From the NCBI GenBank assembly GCA_027624035.1, contig JAQBUI010000049.1, positions 1 through 33,513 of the forward strand: a stretch of DNA of 33,513 nucleotides. Direction: 5' to 3'. The notes beneath the pieces were generated by a model. That model saw nothing but the letters and a program-made list of their open reading frames with translations, made no database searches and had not been told where the DNA came from. The position numbers and the translations under genes are program-made. Of this stretch, positions 1-8,505 are shown one piece after another (within the stretch, counting starts at the first letter, position 1; each line of letters opens with the position of its first letter). The stretch comes from Pseudomonadota bacterium. Its GTDB lineage: Bacteria > Pseudomonadota > Gammaproteobacteria > Pseudomonadales > Azotimanducaceae.

Positions 1-53
1 GGGCGTATAGGTCTTTGTCTCTCATAGGGGACTACGATAATCTGCCCACTCGA

Positions 54-638
54 TCAGGGGAAGAGCCCCAGAAAGAAGACCACCGAAAGCAGTGCGATTT
101 CGAAGTAGTGCTGGTGGCCGAAAGTGGCGCCGGTGGCATGCAGATAGTATTCCACCGAAATGCCGCAGACTGTCGCAATGGCAGCAAACAGCATGGACAT
201 GCGACCCTGGAGCATGATCGCACCGAAGGCGACGCAGAACAGCAACAGGTAGCTGAGCCCGCTTTCAACGCCGCCGCTCGCCAGTAGTAACGCAGACAGG
301 AAGAACAGGTCCAGGATAACCAGCGAGGCAATAGGGGTGTCGGTGACGGCCCGTGGATCATCGCGTACCAGGATGAAGAAGCTGCAGGCGACATTGGCAG
401 CCAGGTAGACCATGGCAACCGACTGGAACAGGCCAGGCTCGAGGGCACCGACGAAGGTCTGATTCGGGACTTCCCAGAAAACAATCAACAACAAAAACGA
501 GAGGATGACGCGATAGTAGTTATACACCCGCAGCACGAGGGCTCGTTCCTCCTGCTTCTTGAGCTGTCGGTTGCTGATCTGCTCCGCGAGGATGGCATCC
601 TCGTCAATGGACTCGAACGGGTCCGTGTCGCGCTCCAT
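54..638 (-). CDS. pilS: PilS-type sensor kinase, membrane domain only (truncated)
   Basis: This matches the N-terminal membrane domain of PilS, the inner-membrane histidine kinase that with PilR and RpoN controls type IV pilin expression. Six hydrophobic segments are visible, at about residues 41-55, 72-90, 103-120, 127-143, 147-165 and 178-193. The patterns RVYNYYR, PGLFQ, SGGVESG and LQGR line up with known PilS. The start is supported by GGAG eight bases upstream. The family is about 520-550 residues, but this frame stops at a TGA after residue 194, exactly at the end of the sixth segment. The other two minus frames also close between positions 26 and 34, so no single frameshift restores the PAS and kinase domains. 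It is either a membrane-only remnant, a decayed gene, or an artefact of the sequence end. Family call is firm; functional state is unknown. Confidence 0.75.
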   Translation of the reverse strand: MERDTDPFESIDEDAILAEQISNRQLKKQEERALVLRVYNYYRVILSFLLLIVFWEVPNQTFVGALEPGLFQSVAMVYLAANVACSFFILVRDDPRAVTDTPIASLVILDLFFLSALLLASGGVESGLSYLLLFCVAFGAIMLQGRMSMLFAAIATVCGISVEYYLHATGATFGHQHYFEIALLSVVFFLGLFP

Positions 639-808
639 GTAAGCAACTCCGTAAAGGTGTAAACGACGTCCGCTGTCGCACTATCGGTCGATATTAGCGT
701 AGAGCCGGTATAAATCAACCATCACTTTGCCAACCGGTCAAATGCTGGCTTGCGTAAAACCGATCCGCTCATTAGGGTAGCGTTTTTTTACAGACCAGCG
801 AGACGCCC

Positions 809-1966
809 ATGCCTGAAGCAGACGACATTACTGAAATCCGCCACTCCGTCCGACAGTTGTGCGGGCAATATGGCGAAGACTATTGGCTTGAACTTGACCG
901 AACCAGGGGCTACCCGACGGAATTCGTCAGGGAACTGACGGCCTCCGGTTTTCTGACGGTACTGATTCCGCAGCAGTACGGTGGCGCCGGCCTGGGGGTG
1001 TATGAGGCGTCAGTGATCATGGAGGAAGTGTGTCGGTCAGGTGCCCATGCTGGCGCCTGTCACGCTCAGATGTATGTGATGGGGTCAGTTCTGCGGCATG
1101 GTAGTGAGCAGCAAAAGCAGGCCTACCTGCCGAAGATCGCAGCAGGCGAACTGCGGCTGCAGAGTTTCGGTGTCACCGAGCCCACTACCGGCACGGACAC
1201 CCTGAGTCTCAAGACGTTTGCCCGGCGTGATGGAGACGAGTATGTCATCAATGGGCAGAAGGTGTGGATCAGCCGCATAGAGCATTCTGACCTGATGGTG
1301 CTGCTCGCCAGGACCACGCCCCAGGATCAGGTGCAAAAGAAGACAGATGGCCTGTCTGCATTCATCGTTGACGTCGCGGCGGCGCAGGGGAGTGGCCTTG
1401 AAATCCGCCCCATCGAGTCGATGATCAACCACCACTCCTGTGAACTGTTCTTTGATGATTTGCGGATTCCTGCCGGGAATCTCCTGGGGGTCGAGGGCAA
1501 GGGATTCAAGGTGATTCTGGATGGCATGAATGCAGAACGCATTCTCATCGGGGCGGAGTGCGTGGGTGATGGCAGATACTTCATTGACAAGGCCAGTGCT
1601 TATGCGACCGAGCGACACGTGTTCGGCCGACCCATAGGACAGAACCAGGGCGTGCAGTTTCCGATCGCCCGCTGTTATGCCGAGGTCGATGCCGCCAGCC
1701 TCATGGTGGAACGGGCAGCTCGAATGTTCGACGCTGGCGAGCCCTGTGGGGCGGAGGCGAACATGGCCAAAATGCTGGCATCAGAGGCGTCCTGGCACGC
1801 CGGGGATGTCTGCATGCAGACCCATGGTGGCTTCGCCTTCGCGAAGGAGTACCATATTGAGCGCAAGTTCAGGGAGACGCGGCTCTACCAGATCGCGCCG
1901 ATTTCCACCAACCTCATTCTGAGTTACATTGGTGAACATGTGCTTAAAATGCCCAGGTCGTTTTAG
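809..1966 (+). CDS. Acyl-CoA dehydrogenase
   Basis: A 385-residue FAD-dependent acyl-CoA dehydrogenase, which oxidises acyl-CoA to the trans-2-enoyl-CoA and passes electrons to ETF. The N-terminal helical domain, the central beta domain (FGVTEPTTGTD at about 120-130, VINGQKVWIS at 146-155) and the C-terminal helical domain (RHVFGRPIG at 269-277, MQTHGGFAFAKEY at 336-348) are all present at normal length. The C-terminal position that holds the catalytic glutamate in medium-chain enzymes is a proline here (YQIAPIS). A glutamate at E243 in GMNAERI sits where isovaleryl-CoA dehydrogenase has its base. This suggests a branched- or long-chain type enzyme, but the substrate cannot be told. It faces away from pilS across about 170 bp, and its end overlaps the next gene. 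Confidence 0.9.
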   Translation: MPEADDITEIRHSVRQLCGQYGEDYWLELDRTRGYPTEFVRELTASGFLTVLIPQQYGGAGLGVYEASVIMEEVCRSGAHAGACHAQMYVMGSVLRHGSEQQKQAYLPKIAAGELRLQSFGVTEPTTGTDTLSLKTFARRDGDEYVINGQKVWISRIEHSDLMVLLARTTPQDQVQKKTDGLSAFIVDVAAAQGSGLEIRPIESMINHHSCELFFDDLRIPAGNLLGVEGKGFKVILDGMNAERILIGAECVGDGRYFIDKASAYATERHVFGRPIGQNQGVQFPIARCYAEVDAASLMVERAARMFDAGEPCGAEANMAKMLASEASWHAGDVCMQTHGGFAFAKEYHIERKFRETRLYQIAPISTNLILSYIGEHVLKMPRSF

Positions 1967-2657
1967 ACTGTTCATAGCATCCCCTTTTCTTGCCGTGATC
2001 AGACTGGTCTGGCAAACACTGCTAATGGCTGCTGTGACATTGGGGTCGAATGGTATGGCAGGCGAAACGGATGCCAACGGCTATGGGACGGCGGAGATCA
2101 TCGCGGCCGTCCGGGCCGGTACGCTCGAACCGGTTGAGCGCGGTGCTGGATGGGCCATATTCCCGGTTCAGGTGAAACACTATCCGGCGTCGGCATTCCT
2201 GGTCCAGTCGAGTGGTACTGCCATTGAACTCGGGCCTGCCATGGCGCCGCTGATGGATTCGGCCGACCTTCACCAATGGCTGCTGGCCTCGGGTATTGAT
2301 AGAGCGCGCGATGCCCCGGCTGAGGTCTACCTGTACCGTTGGATCGACCAGGCCCAGGGGCCCATGATTTTCGAAGTTGGAGCGCCGGTGATCGCCGATG
2401 CTCGCCTCTCGGATGCAGTGGCTGAGAACCCCAGGGGCTATCGGATCAGCCGTCTGCCTGCACTAAAGGTAGCGAGTATCATCTACGAGGGCCCGTTTCC
2501 CCATGAGCAGGGCAGCGGCTGGCAACACATCCGGTGGGAAGAGCGGGCTCGTGAGGCGGGCCTCCGCTACACCCAGCGCCTGTATCGGGAGCTGTATCAT
2601 GGTTATGACTATGACACCGGCCGGCACATCACGGAGATACAGATCGAGATCGAGTAG
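1938..2657 (+). CDS. Exported GyrI-like small-molecule-binding domain protein
   Basis: About 239 residues. A hydrophobic N-terminus ending near SNGMA-GET looks like a signal peptide or membrane anchor. The C-terminal part (LPALKVASIIYEGPF, then WEERAREAGL, then ITEIQIEIE at the end) matches the GyrI-like / AraC effector-binding fold. That fold binds small molecules and is found alone or attached to transcription regulators. No DNA-binding domain is visible, so this is a stand-alone, probably periplasmic binding protein. The gene overlaps the end of the acyl-CoA dehydrogenase by 29 bases in another frame, so coupled translation is likely. The start is uncertain: ATG 1938 was chosen, with TTG 1929, GTG 1932 and ATG 2025 as alternatives, none with a good ribosome site. 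Ligand unknown. Confidence 0.7.
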   Translation: MCLKCPGRFRLFIASPFLAVIRLVWQTLLMAAVTLGSNGMAGETDANGYGTAEIIAAVRAGTLEPVERGAGWAIFPVQVKHYPASAFLVQSSGTAIELGPAMAPLMDSADLHQWLLASGIDRARDAPAEVYLYRWIDQAQGPMIFEVGAPVIADARLSDAVAENPRGYRISRLPALKVASIIYEGPFPHEQGSGWQHIRWEERAREAGLRYTQRLYRELYHGYDYDTGRHITEIQIEIE

Positions 2658-2661
2658 TGTT

Positions 2662-3528
2662 TCAGACCGCCATTTTCGCCCGTATCGGCTCGTGGCACTG
2701 ATAGTTCTCCAGTGAAAAATCTGTCAAGACAAAGTCATCAATGCTGGTCTGGCCCCGGGACTCGACTTTGAGGACAGGCAGCGGATAGGGCTTTCTGCTC
2801 AGTTGCTGCCGTGCCTGATCCACCGCATCGAGGTAGATGTGCGCATCTCCCAGGGTGTGGATGAATTCATAGGGCTCGAGCCCGGTAATGATCGCGACCA
2901 TGTGCAGCAGCAGGGAGTAGGACGCGACATTGAAAGGCACGCCGAGAAACATGTCGGCAGATCGTTGGTACATATGCAGCGAGAGCCGGCCGTCCGCCAC
3001 ATAAAACTGGAAAAACGTATGACAGGGTGGCAGTGCCACCTGATCCGGATTTGCCTCGGCCGGGTTCCAGGCGTTGACGATGATCCTCCTGGAGGTGGGA
3101 TCATTTCTGATCAGGTCAATGGCGTTGGCCAACTGGTCGATTTCGTTTCCATCAGGGCCGCGCCAGCGACGCCACTGTACGCCGTAGACACGGCCCATAT
3201 TTCCACTAGTGTTTCCACTGAGGTTTCCATCAGGGTCACTGTCACGGCCAAGACGTCTGAGATAGTCCTCGTAGTTGGCATCCCATATCCGATTGTAGGG
3301 ATAGATCTTCTTCAGGTCGTTGAGGTTGTCAGACCCGGAGATGAACCACAGCAATTCGGACACCATGACCTTCCAGGCGATCCGCTTGGTGGTGACCGCC
3401 GGGAAGCCGTCTGCCATGGCATAGCGGGCCTGCATGCCGAATGAGGAGAGGGTTCCGACACCGGTCCGGTCATCCCGCACGGTGCCATGGTCAATGATGG
3501 ATTGCAGTTGCCGCAGGTAAGTATCCAT
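2662..3528 (-). CDS. thyA: Thymidylate synthase
   Basis: A 288-residue ThyA, which methylates dUMP to dTMP using 5,10-methylene-tetrahydrofolate. Visible landmarks are DRTGVGT (20-26) with the phosphate-binding Arg, the catalytic Cys169 in LPPCHTFFQF, RRII (147-150), QRSADMFLGVPFN (188-200), HIY (230-232) and the C-terminal MAV. The loop before RVYG carries an extra Gly/Asn/Ser segment (GNLSGNTSGNMG, 101-112) made of three 12-base DNA units. It is the last gene of a minus-strand run nrdJa-nrdJb-thyA, 44 bp behind nrdJb, which joins dNTP reduction with dTMP synthesis. No clear ribosome site precedes the ATG, which fits translation from the operon message. It ends 4 bp from the convergent GyrI-like gene. 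Confidence 0.96.
   Translation of the reverse strand: MDTYLRQLQSIIDHGTVRDDRTGVGTLSSFGMQARYAMADGFPAVTTKRIAWKVMVSELLWFISGSDNLNDLKKIYPYNRIWDANYEDYLRRLGRDSDPDGNLSGNTSGNMGRVYGVQWRRWRGPDGNEIDQLANAIDLIRNDPTSRRIIVNAWNPAEANPDQVALPPCHTFFQFYVADGRLSLHMYQRSADMFLGVPFNVASYSLLLHMVAIITGLEPYEFIHTLGDAHIYLDAVDQARQQLSRKPYPLPVLKVESRGQTSIDDFVLTDFSLENYQCHEPIRAKMAV
3200..3235 (-). repeat. Three 12-bp tandem units inside thyA
   Basis: Three in-frame units on the plus strand read TTTCCACTAGTG, TTTCCACTGAGG and TTTCCATCAGGG. In the protein they give the repeated Gly-Asn-x-Ser pattern of the loop before the RVYG motif. They look like a small slippage expansion that keeps the frame. Confidence 0.7.
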
Positions 3529-3572
3529 GGGGCTGGATCAGGCTGGCATTCGCGGTATGACGGAACCCGCGG

Positions 3573-4277
3573 TCAGCCACATTTTGAGTCACCGCAGTTC
3601 AGGCAGGTCATACAGCCGTCCATCATCAGCATCGCCTGGGTATTGCACTTCTTGCACAGTTGCGCCCCCGGCGGGAATTCCGGTCCATCGGCCAGCGCTT
3701 CATCATCGCTATTCCGGCGGCCTGCGCTTCCCGCGCCTTCAGCGGCAGCGCGCTTTTCTGCCAGCATGGCCTTGTGGGCATCGCTCAATTCGGCATCCTG
3801 GATCAGGCCGATCCTGCGCATATGGGTTTCGAGCACATCACCGATTTCCGCCACCATGGATGGCATGAATCGACCACCCTTTTTGAAGTAGCCGCCCTGG
3901 GGATCGAACACCTGCTTGAGTTCTTCAACCAGAAAGGTGGCATCACCACCCTTCCTGAACACGGCGCTGATGACGCGGGTCAGGGCCAGAATCCACTGGA
4001 ACTGATCCATATTCTTGGAGTTGATGAAGATCTCAAAGGGGAATTCCTGTTCGTGCTCGTTGCCCTCGTTGAGTACGATGTTGTTGATTGTGATGTACAT
4101 GGCATGGTCAGACAGCGGCGTTTTGATCTTGTAGGTATAACCCTTGAGTTCCTCAGGACGCAGGATCTCCTCATGCATGGTTTCCTTGACCGGCCCGGTG
4201 TCTTCCTGAGGCGCGGCGGGTTCTGCCGGTTTCTTGATCCCAAAGGCAACGATGTTCTTTTCAATCTTGATGGCCAT
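3573..4277 (-). CDS. nrdJb: Class II ribonucleotide reductase, small C-terminal subunit NrdJb
   Basis: A 234-residue protein equal to the C-terminal end of single-chain B12-dependent reductases, encoded separately as in Pseudomonas NrdJb. Residues about 35-160 form the conserved region (YTYKIKTPLSDHAMYITINN, INSKNMDQFQW, ISAVFRKGGD). A charged, Ala-rich linker follows, then a cysteine tail: C208/C211 and C222/C225 look like a zinc site, and C228-x4-C233 looks like the redox pair that re-reduces the active-site disulfide in NrdJa. It lies 46 bp downstream of nrdJa on the same strand and 44 bp ahead of thyA. GGGAG lies upstream of the ATG but at long spacing (about 13 bases), so translation may depend on the operon. 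Confidence 0.9.
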   Translation of the reverse strand: MAIKIEKNIVAFGIKKPAEPAAPQEDTGPVKETMHEEILRPEELKGYTYKIKTPLSDHAMYITINNIVLNEGNEHEQEFPFEIFINSKNMDQFQWILALTRVISAVFRKGGDATFLVEELKQVFDPQGGYFKKGGRFMPSMVAEIGDVLETHMRRIGLIQDAELSDAHKAMLAEKRAAAEGAGSAGRRNSDDEALADGPEFPPGAQLCKKCNTQAMLMMDGCMTCLNCGDSKCG

Positions 4278-4323
4278 GGCGCTTCAGTGCTCCCTGTTCG
4301 ACAATGGATGATGGCTGCGTCCC

Positions 4324-6486
4324 TCAGAACTTCCCATAGTAGCCTTCCTTGATGGCATCAAAGAGATTGGCGGCCGTGTGTAACTCGCCGTCATATTCGA
4401 TTTCCTCGTTGCCCTTCGCTTCGACCACCTGGCCATCTTCCAGCGTAAACTGATAGATGGTGTTCTCAAGGTCTGCTTCCTTGACCAGTACGCCCTGAAA
4501 CGCTTCCGGGTTGAATCGGAACGTGGTGCATCCTTTCAGGCCCTTCTCGTAGGCATACAGGTAAATGTCCTTGAAGTCCTCGAACGGGTAGTTGGTCGGC
4601 ACATTGGCTGTCTTGGATATGGATGAGTCGATCCACTTCTGCGCGGCGGCCTGGATATCAACATGCTGGATAGGCGTGATGTCGTCCGCGGTGACGAAAT
4701 AATCCGGTAGTTTCTCCTCTGCGGCCTCTGAGTACGGCTGGGCCTTTTCATTGACCATCGCCCGATAGGCCAAAAGCTCGAAGGAGAACACGTCGAGCTT
4801 CTCTTTGGACTTTTTCCCTTCCCGGATCACGTTGCGGGAATAGTGGTGGGCAAAACTGGGTTCGATACCATTGCTGGCATTGTTGGCCAGTGACAGGCTG
4901 ATCGTTCCGGTCGGCGCAATTGAACTGTGGTGGGTAAATCTGGCCCCGACTTTCTCCAGTTCCTCGACCAGCGCCGGGTCCTCTGCCGCGATGCGTTGCA
5001 TATAGCGTGAGTATTTGGCATGCAGCACTTTACCCTTCACGTGATCACCGACCTTGTATCCGTCAGCCACCATTTCCGGGCGGCGACGCAGCATCTCGCC
5101 CGTGACTTCAAAGTTTTCTTCCATGATGGCAGCAGGGCCCTTCTCCCGGGCGAGCTCCAGCCCGGTCTGCCAGCCTACCATGGCGAGCTCTTTGGTGACC
5201 TGGTCGGTGAATGCCACGGATTTCTCATCGCCGTAGCTCATGCCGAGCATCGTGATGGTGGAGCCCAGGCCGAGATAGCCCATGCCATGGCGGCGCTTTC
5301 GGGTAATTTCTTCGCGCTGTTGTGGCAGTGGCAGGCCGTTGATCTCGACCACGTTGTCCAGCATACGGGTGAAGATGGCGACCGCCCGGCGGAAGTCCTC
5401 CCAGTTGAAGGTGGCGTCTCCTGAGAACGGTTTCTGCACGAATCGACAAAGATTGATGGAGCCGAGCAGACAGCTTCCATAGGGTGGCAGTGGTTGCTCG
5501 CCGCAGGGATTGGTAGCCCGGATGTTCTCGCAGAACCAGTTGTTGTTCATCTCATTGACCTCGTCGATCAGGATGAAACCTGGTTCGGCGAAGTCATAGG
5601 TCGAGGTCATGATCATGTCCCACAGGCGTCGTGCCTTTACGGTTTTGCTGATGCGGCAGGCGACGAGCCCCTCGTCGTTCTTCACATAGCGGTCCTTGAC
5701 CGGGAAGTCCCGCCATACGACCAGGGCCGGATCATTGAGATCGAGGTCTTCACCCTCCATCTCGGCTTCGGTAATGGGAAAACTGAGCGGCCAGTTCTCA
5801 TCGCTTTTGACGGCTTCGATGAATTCCCTGGTCACGAGCAGCGACAGATTGAACTGCCGCAGCCGTCCGTCCTCGCGTTTGGCGCGGATATATTCGGTCA
5901 CATCGGGATGGCCAACGTCGAACGTGGCCATCTGGGCCCCCCGCCTGCCCCCGGCCGAAGACACGGTGAAACAGGTCTTGTCATAGATGTCCATGAAAGA
6001 CAGCGGGCCTGAAGTGTACGCTCCTGCACCGGACACATAGGCCCCCTTGGGGCGCAGGGTTGAAAATTCATAGCCGATTCCACACCCCGCCTTCAGCGTA
6101 AGGCCAGCTTCGACGTTCTTGTGCAGAATGTCATCCATGGAGTCGTGGATGGTCCCGGACACGGTGCAGTTGATCGTGGAGGTGGCCGGCTTGTGTTCCT
6201 GAGCGCCAGCGTTGGAGATGATGCGTCCGGCGGGGATCACGCCCTGTCGAAGTGCCCACAGAAACTGCTCGTACCATTGCTCACGTTTGCCCTTGCTTTC
6301 GACCTCGGACAGGGCCAGGGCGACTCGTTTGTAGGTGTCGTCCATGCTCTTGTCGATGGCCTCGCCCTTTTTCGTCTTGAGGCAATACTTGTTCTCCCAG
6401 ATATCAAGGGAAGTTTCCTGAAACTTGATCTCGTTTACGTTTGCGGGGATGGCCTTCAAGTCGGGTTTCTGGGCGGATAAATCCAT
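4324..6486 (-). CDS. nrdJa: Adenosylcobalamin-dependent ribonucleotide reductase, catalytic subunit NrdJa
   Basis: A 720-residue class II reductase subunit that converts ribonucleotides to deoxyribonucleotides with a radical made from adenosylcobalamin, so it needs neither oxygen nor a separate radical subunit. The active-site NPCGE is at 326-330 (N326, thiyl C328, E330). C107 in NCTVSG and C339 in YGSCLLGS match the buried redox cysteine pair. GGRRGAQMATFDVGHPD (179-195) and SIAPTGTISL are also family landmarks. ATG 6486 was chosen because AGGAG lies six bases upstream; a longer TTG form from 6546 has no ribosome site. First gene of the operon with nrdJb and thyA, with two NrdR-like boxes about 65-110 bp upstream. 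The host must make or import B12. No B12 riboswitch was seen. Confidence 0.96.
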   Translation of the reverse strand: MDLSAQKPDLKAIPANVNEIKFQETSLDIWENKYCLKTKKGEAIDKSMDDTYKRVALALSEVESKGKREQWYEQFLWALRQGVIPAGRIISNAGAQEHKPATSTINCTVSGTIHDSMDDILHKNVEAGLTLKAGCGIGYEFSTLRPKGAYVSGAGAYTSGPLSFMDIYDKTCFTVSSAGGRRGAQMATFDVGHPDVTEYIRAKREDGRLRQFNLSLLVTREFIEAVKSDENWPLSFPITEAEMEGEDLDLNDPALVVWRDFPVKDRYVKNDEGLVACRISKTVKARRLWDMIMTSTYDFAEPGFILIDEVNEMNNNWFCENIRATNPCGEQPLPPYGSCLLGSINLCRFVQKPFSGDATFNWEDFRRAVAIFTRMLDNVVEINGLPLPQQREEITRKRRHGMGYLGLGSTITMLGMSYGDEKSVAFTDQVTKELAMVGWQTGLELAREKGPAAIMEENFEVTGEMLRRRPEMVADGYKVGDHVKGKVLHAKYSRYMQRIAAEDPALVEELEKVGARFTHHSSIAPTGTISLSLANNASNGIEPSFAHHYSRNVIREGKKSKEKLDVFSFELLAYRAMVNEKAQPYSEAAEEKLPDYFVTADDITPIQHVDIQAAAQKWIDSSISKTANVPTNYPFEDFKDIYLYAYEKGLKGCTTFRFNPEAFQGVLVKEADLENTIYQFTLEDGQVVEAKGNEEIEYDGELHTAANLFDAIKEGYYGKF

Positions 6487-6548
6487 GCTGCTCCTGTGCT
6501 GTCTGCCTGAATGGGTTGGGATGCCGTCTGGACGGGAACGGGTCAAAA

Positions 6549-6596
6549 TGGCTACATATTGTGCCCAATTGAACAGGCCAGCACAAGATATGGAGG
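6549..6596 (-). promoter_or_regulatory. nrdJa promoter with two NrdR-type boxes
   Basis: On the plus strand, TGGCTACATATTGTGC (6549-6564) and GCACAAGATATGGAGG (6581-6596) each match the NrdR box at about 11 of 16 positions. Each has one strong half (TATTGTG; CACAAGATAT). They start 32 bp apart, about three helical turns, which is the spacing known for NrdR pairs. Read on the minus strand, a -35 TTGTGC (6586-6581), a 17-base spacer and a -10 CACAAT (6563-6558) lie inside the boxes. NrdR binding would therefore block the promoter. The regulator gene is not in the window. Confidence 0.75.
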
Positions 6597-6662
6597 TTTT
6601 AAAAAGGCGCCGAAAAAGTGAGAACTAATGGAAATAGGGTCAGGTCTTGAATTTGCGGATCA

Positions 6663-7040
6663 TCAACCGGGGAAAACGTTAGCGGTGCGCAGGCGATCTT
6701 CAATCACGAGGAGCTTGTTGCGGACGTCAGGCTTCTGCAGCCGCTTGTCGTCTTTGCAGAAACGGACGCCATGGCAGCACTGGCCGTTATCCAGCTCTCG
6801 CTGGGCCATGACTTCACCCCTGATCTCGTCGAGCTCAATGTCGTAGATCTGCAGGTCGAGCACAACCCGCTCGCCGATTTGAAAGGTTTGATCGCAGGCA
6901 AACTGAAGTCCGTCGCGGGAGAAGTTCAGGCACTCGGCCGTGGGGTTGATGCGCAGAATCCCCCGGATCCCCGGGCGGGCCACACTGAGCGTGAGCTGGT
7001 CATTGTCGTAGCGTGTGTACCTGCGCCGATCATCATCCAT
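6663..7040 (-). CDS. PilZ-domain protein (c-di-GMP binding)
   Basis: A single-domain PilZ protein of 125 residues. RRRYTR (5-10) is the arginine-rich switch and NFSRDGLQF (39-47) is the D/NxSxxG motif; together these bind cyclic di-GMP. The rest is the beta-barrel (GERVVLDLQI, CHGVRF). The reading frame extends upstream into the aminotransferase, but that part is non-coding in character. ATG 7040 gives the usual PilZ N-terminus, although only a weak AGG site precedes it. It lies between nrdJa and a divergent aminotransferase, and no partner gene is adjacent. The output it controls is unknown. Confidence 0.82.
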   Translation of the reverse strand: MDDDRRRYTRYDNDQLTLSVARPGIRGILRINPTAECLNFSRDGLQFACDQTFQIGERVVLDLQIYDIELDEIRGEVMAQRELDNGQCCHGVRFCKDDKRLQKPDVRNKLLVIEDRLRTANVFPG

Positions 7041-7184
7041 CGCCTGATGCCCGTAAGTTGACTGCTCCCGATTCGACCATGAAAAACGAGACTGTGCAAC
7101 CGTCCAGGTGCAAGTCACCACATCCGCATCGAAACCGTTTGATTCACGATAGAATGCCCGTGAGCTAATCGTTGAGTAACTGTG

Positions 7185-8492
7185 ATGAGTGAAGTCAATC
7201 TTGATGCGTTCTGGATGCCCTATACGGCCAATCGGGAATTCAAGGCGAAGCCGCGCATGATTGTGGGCGCCGAGGGGGCCTACTATGTGACCTCGGATCA
7301 GCGCCGGGTGTTCGATGGGCTGTCCGGGCTCTGGACGACCGGCGCCGGCCACAACCGGCCGGAAATCGCCGATGCTGTGGCAAGGCAGCTGCGCACGCTG
7401 GATTACGCGCCCGCGTTTCAGTTCGGACACCCGCTCGCCTTCGAGCTCGCAGAACGGGTCGTTTCCCTCGCACCCGAGGGTCTGGATCACGCCTTCTTCG
7501 TCAACTCAGGGTCCGAATGCACCGATACCGCGACCAAGATCGCCCGCGCCTACTGGCGAGTGTCCGGGCAATCTTCGAAGACCAAGATCATCGGGCGGGC
7601 AAAGGGCTATCACGGCGCGAGTTGGGGGGCGATCAGTTTTGGCGGGATTCCCGGTAATCGAAAGCTGTGGGGGCAGGGCGTTGATTCGGACCATCTGGGG
7701 CACACCCTCATTGCTGGGAATGAATTCACCCGGGGGCAACCCCAGTTCGGCGAGGAACTGGCAGATGAACTCGAGCAGGTGATCGGTCTGCACGATGCAA
7801 GCAATGTGGCGGCTGTGATCGTGGAACCGATTTCAGGTTCCGCCGGGGTGATTGTGCCACCGGTGGGTTATCTGAAGCGCCTTCGTGAGATCTGTGACCG
7901 ACATCAGGTGTTACTGATCTTCGATGAAGTGATCACTGCTTTTGGCCGCATCGGCAACTGGTTTGCGGCGTCGGAATTTGGTGTCACGCCGGATCTGTTG
8001 AACGTCGCGAAACAACTCACCAATGGGGCGATTCCCCTTGGCGCGGTCCTGGTCACGGGCGAGATCTATGACGCCTTCATGGCTGCTGGAGGTCCGGAGT
8101 ATGCGATTGAACTGCCTCACGGGTACACCTATTCCGGGCACCCGGTCGCCTGCGCCGCCGCGATGGCATCTCTGGATATTCTGGAACAGGAGGGCCTGAT
8201 CGATCGGGTCCGGGAGATGACGCCCGGGTTTGAGTCCAGGATTCACGAGCTCAAGGGTGCGCCTCACGTCACCGACATTCGCAATTTCGGGTTTGCCGCG
8301 GGGCTGACGCTTGCCCCCTATCCTGAAGAGCCACTGCGGCGGCCCTTCGAGGTGGCCATGCACTGCTGGCGAAACGGTTACTACGTGCGCTATGGCGGGG
8401 ATACGATTCAGCTGGGACTGCCGTTCATCACCGAAGAAGCCGAGATAGACGCACTGGTGAATGCCATCGGCGAGGCACTGACCGAGAACTGA
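7185..8492 (+). CDS. Omega-amino acid:pyruvate aminotransferase (class III, PLP)
   Basis: A 435-residue class III PLP enzyme close to beta-alanine:pyruvate transaminase. NLDAFWMPYTANREF at the start and DYAPAFQFGHPLAFELAERV further on are very like Pseudomonas omega-amino acid:pyruvate aminotransferase. NSGSE (107-111) binds PLP phosphate, YHGASWG stacks on the ring, D247 in IFDEV contacts the pyridine nitrogen, and K276 in LNVAKQLTNG forms the Schiff base. It would move an amino group from beta-alanine or another terminal amine to pyruvate. GTG 7182 directly precedes the ATG, so either may start; the ribosome site is weak. It ends 13 bp from the convergent PNPOx-like gene. Exact amine donor is not decidable. 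Confidence 0.9.
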   Translation: MSEVNLDAFWMPYTANREFKAKPRMIVGAEGAYYVTSDQRRVFDGLSGLWTTGAGHNRPEIADAVARQLRTLDYAPAFQFGHPLAFELAERVVSLAPEGLDHAFFVNSGSECTDTATKIARAYWRVSGQSSKTKIIGRAKGYHGASWGAISFGGIPGNRKLWGQGVDSDHLGHTLIAGNEFTRGQPQFGEELADELEQVIGLHDASNVAAVIVEPISGSAGVIVPPVGYLKRLREICDRHQVLLIFDEVITAFGRIGNWFAASEFGVTPDLLNVAKQLTNGAIPLGAVLVTGEIYDAFMAAGGPEYAIELPHGYTYSGHPVACAAAMASLDILEQEGLIDRVREMTPGFESRIHELKGAPHVTDIRNFGFAAGLTLAPYPEEPLRRPFEVAMHCWRNGYYVRYGGDTIQLGLPFITEEAEIDALVNAIGEALTEN

Positions 8493-8505
8493 GGGCATCA
8501 AAAGG

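Noticed and set aside
27-56. The TGA that ends pilS as a selenocysteine codon, given the selC gene in the window
   Set aside because: The frame stays open to the window edge, but the peptide after the TGA does not look like PilS and no SECIS-like hairpin is evident in the 53 bases in view.
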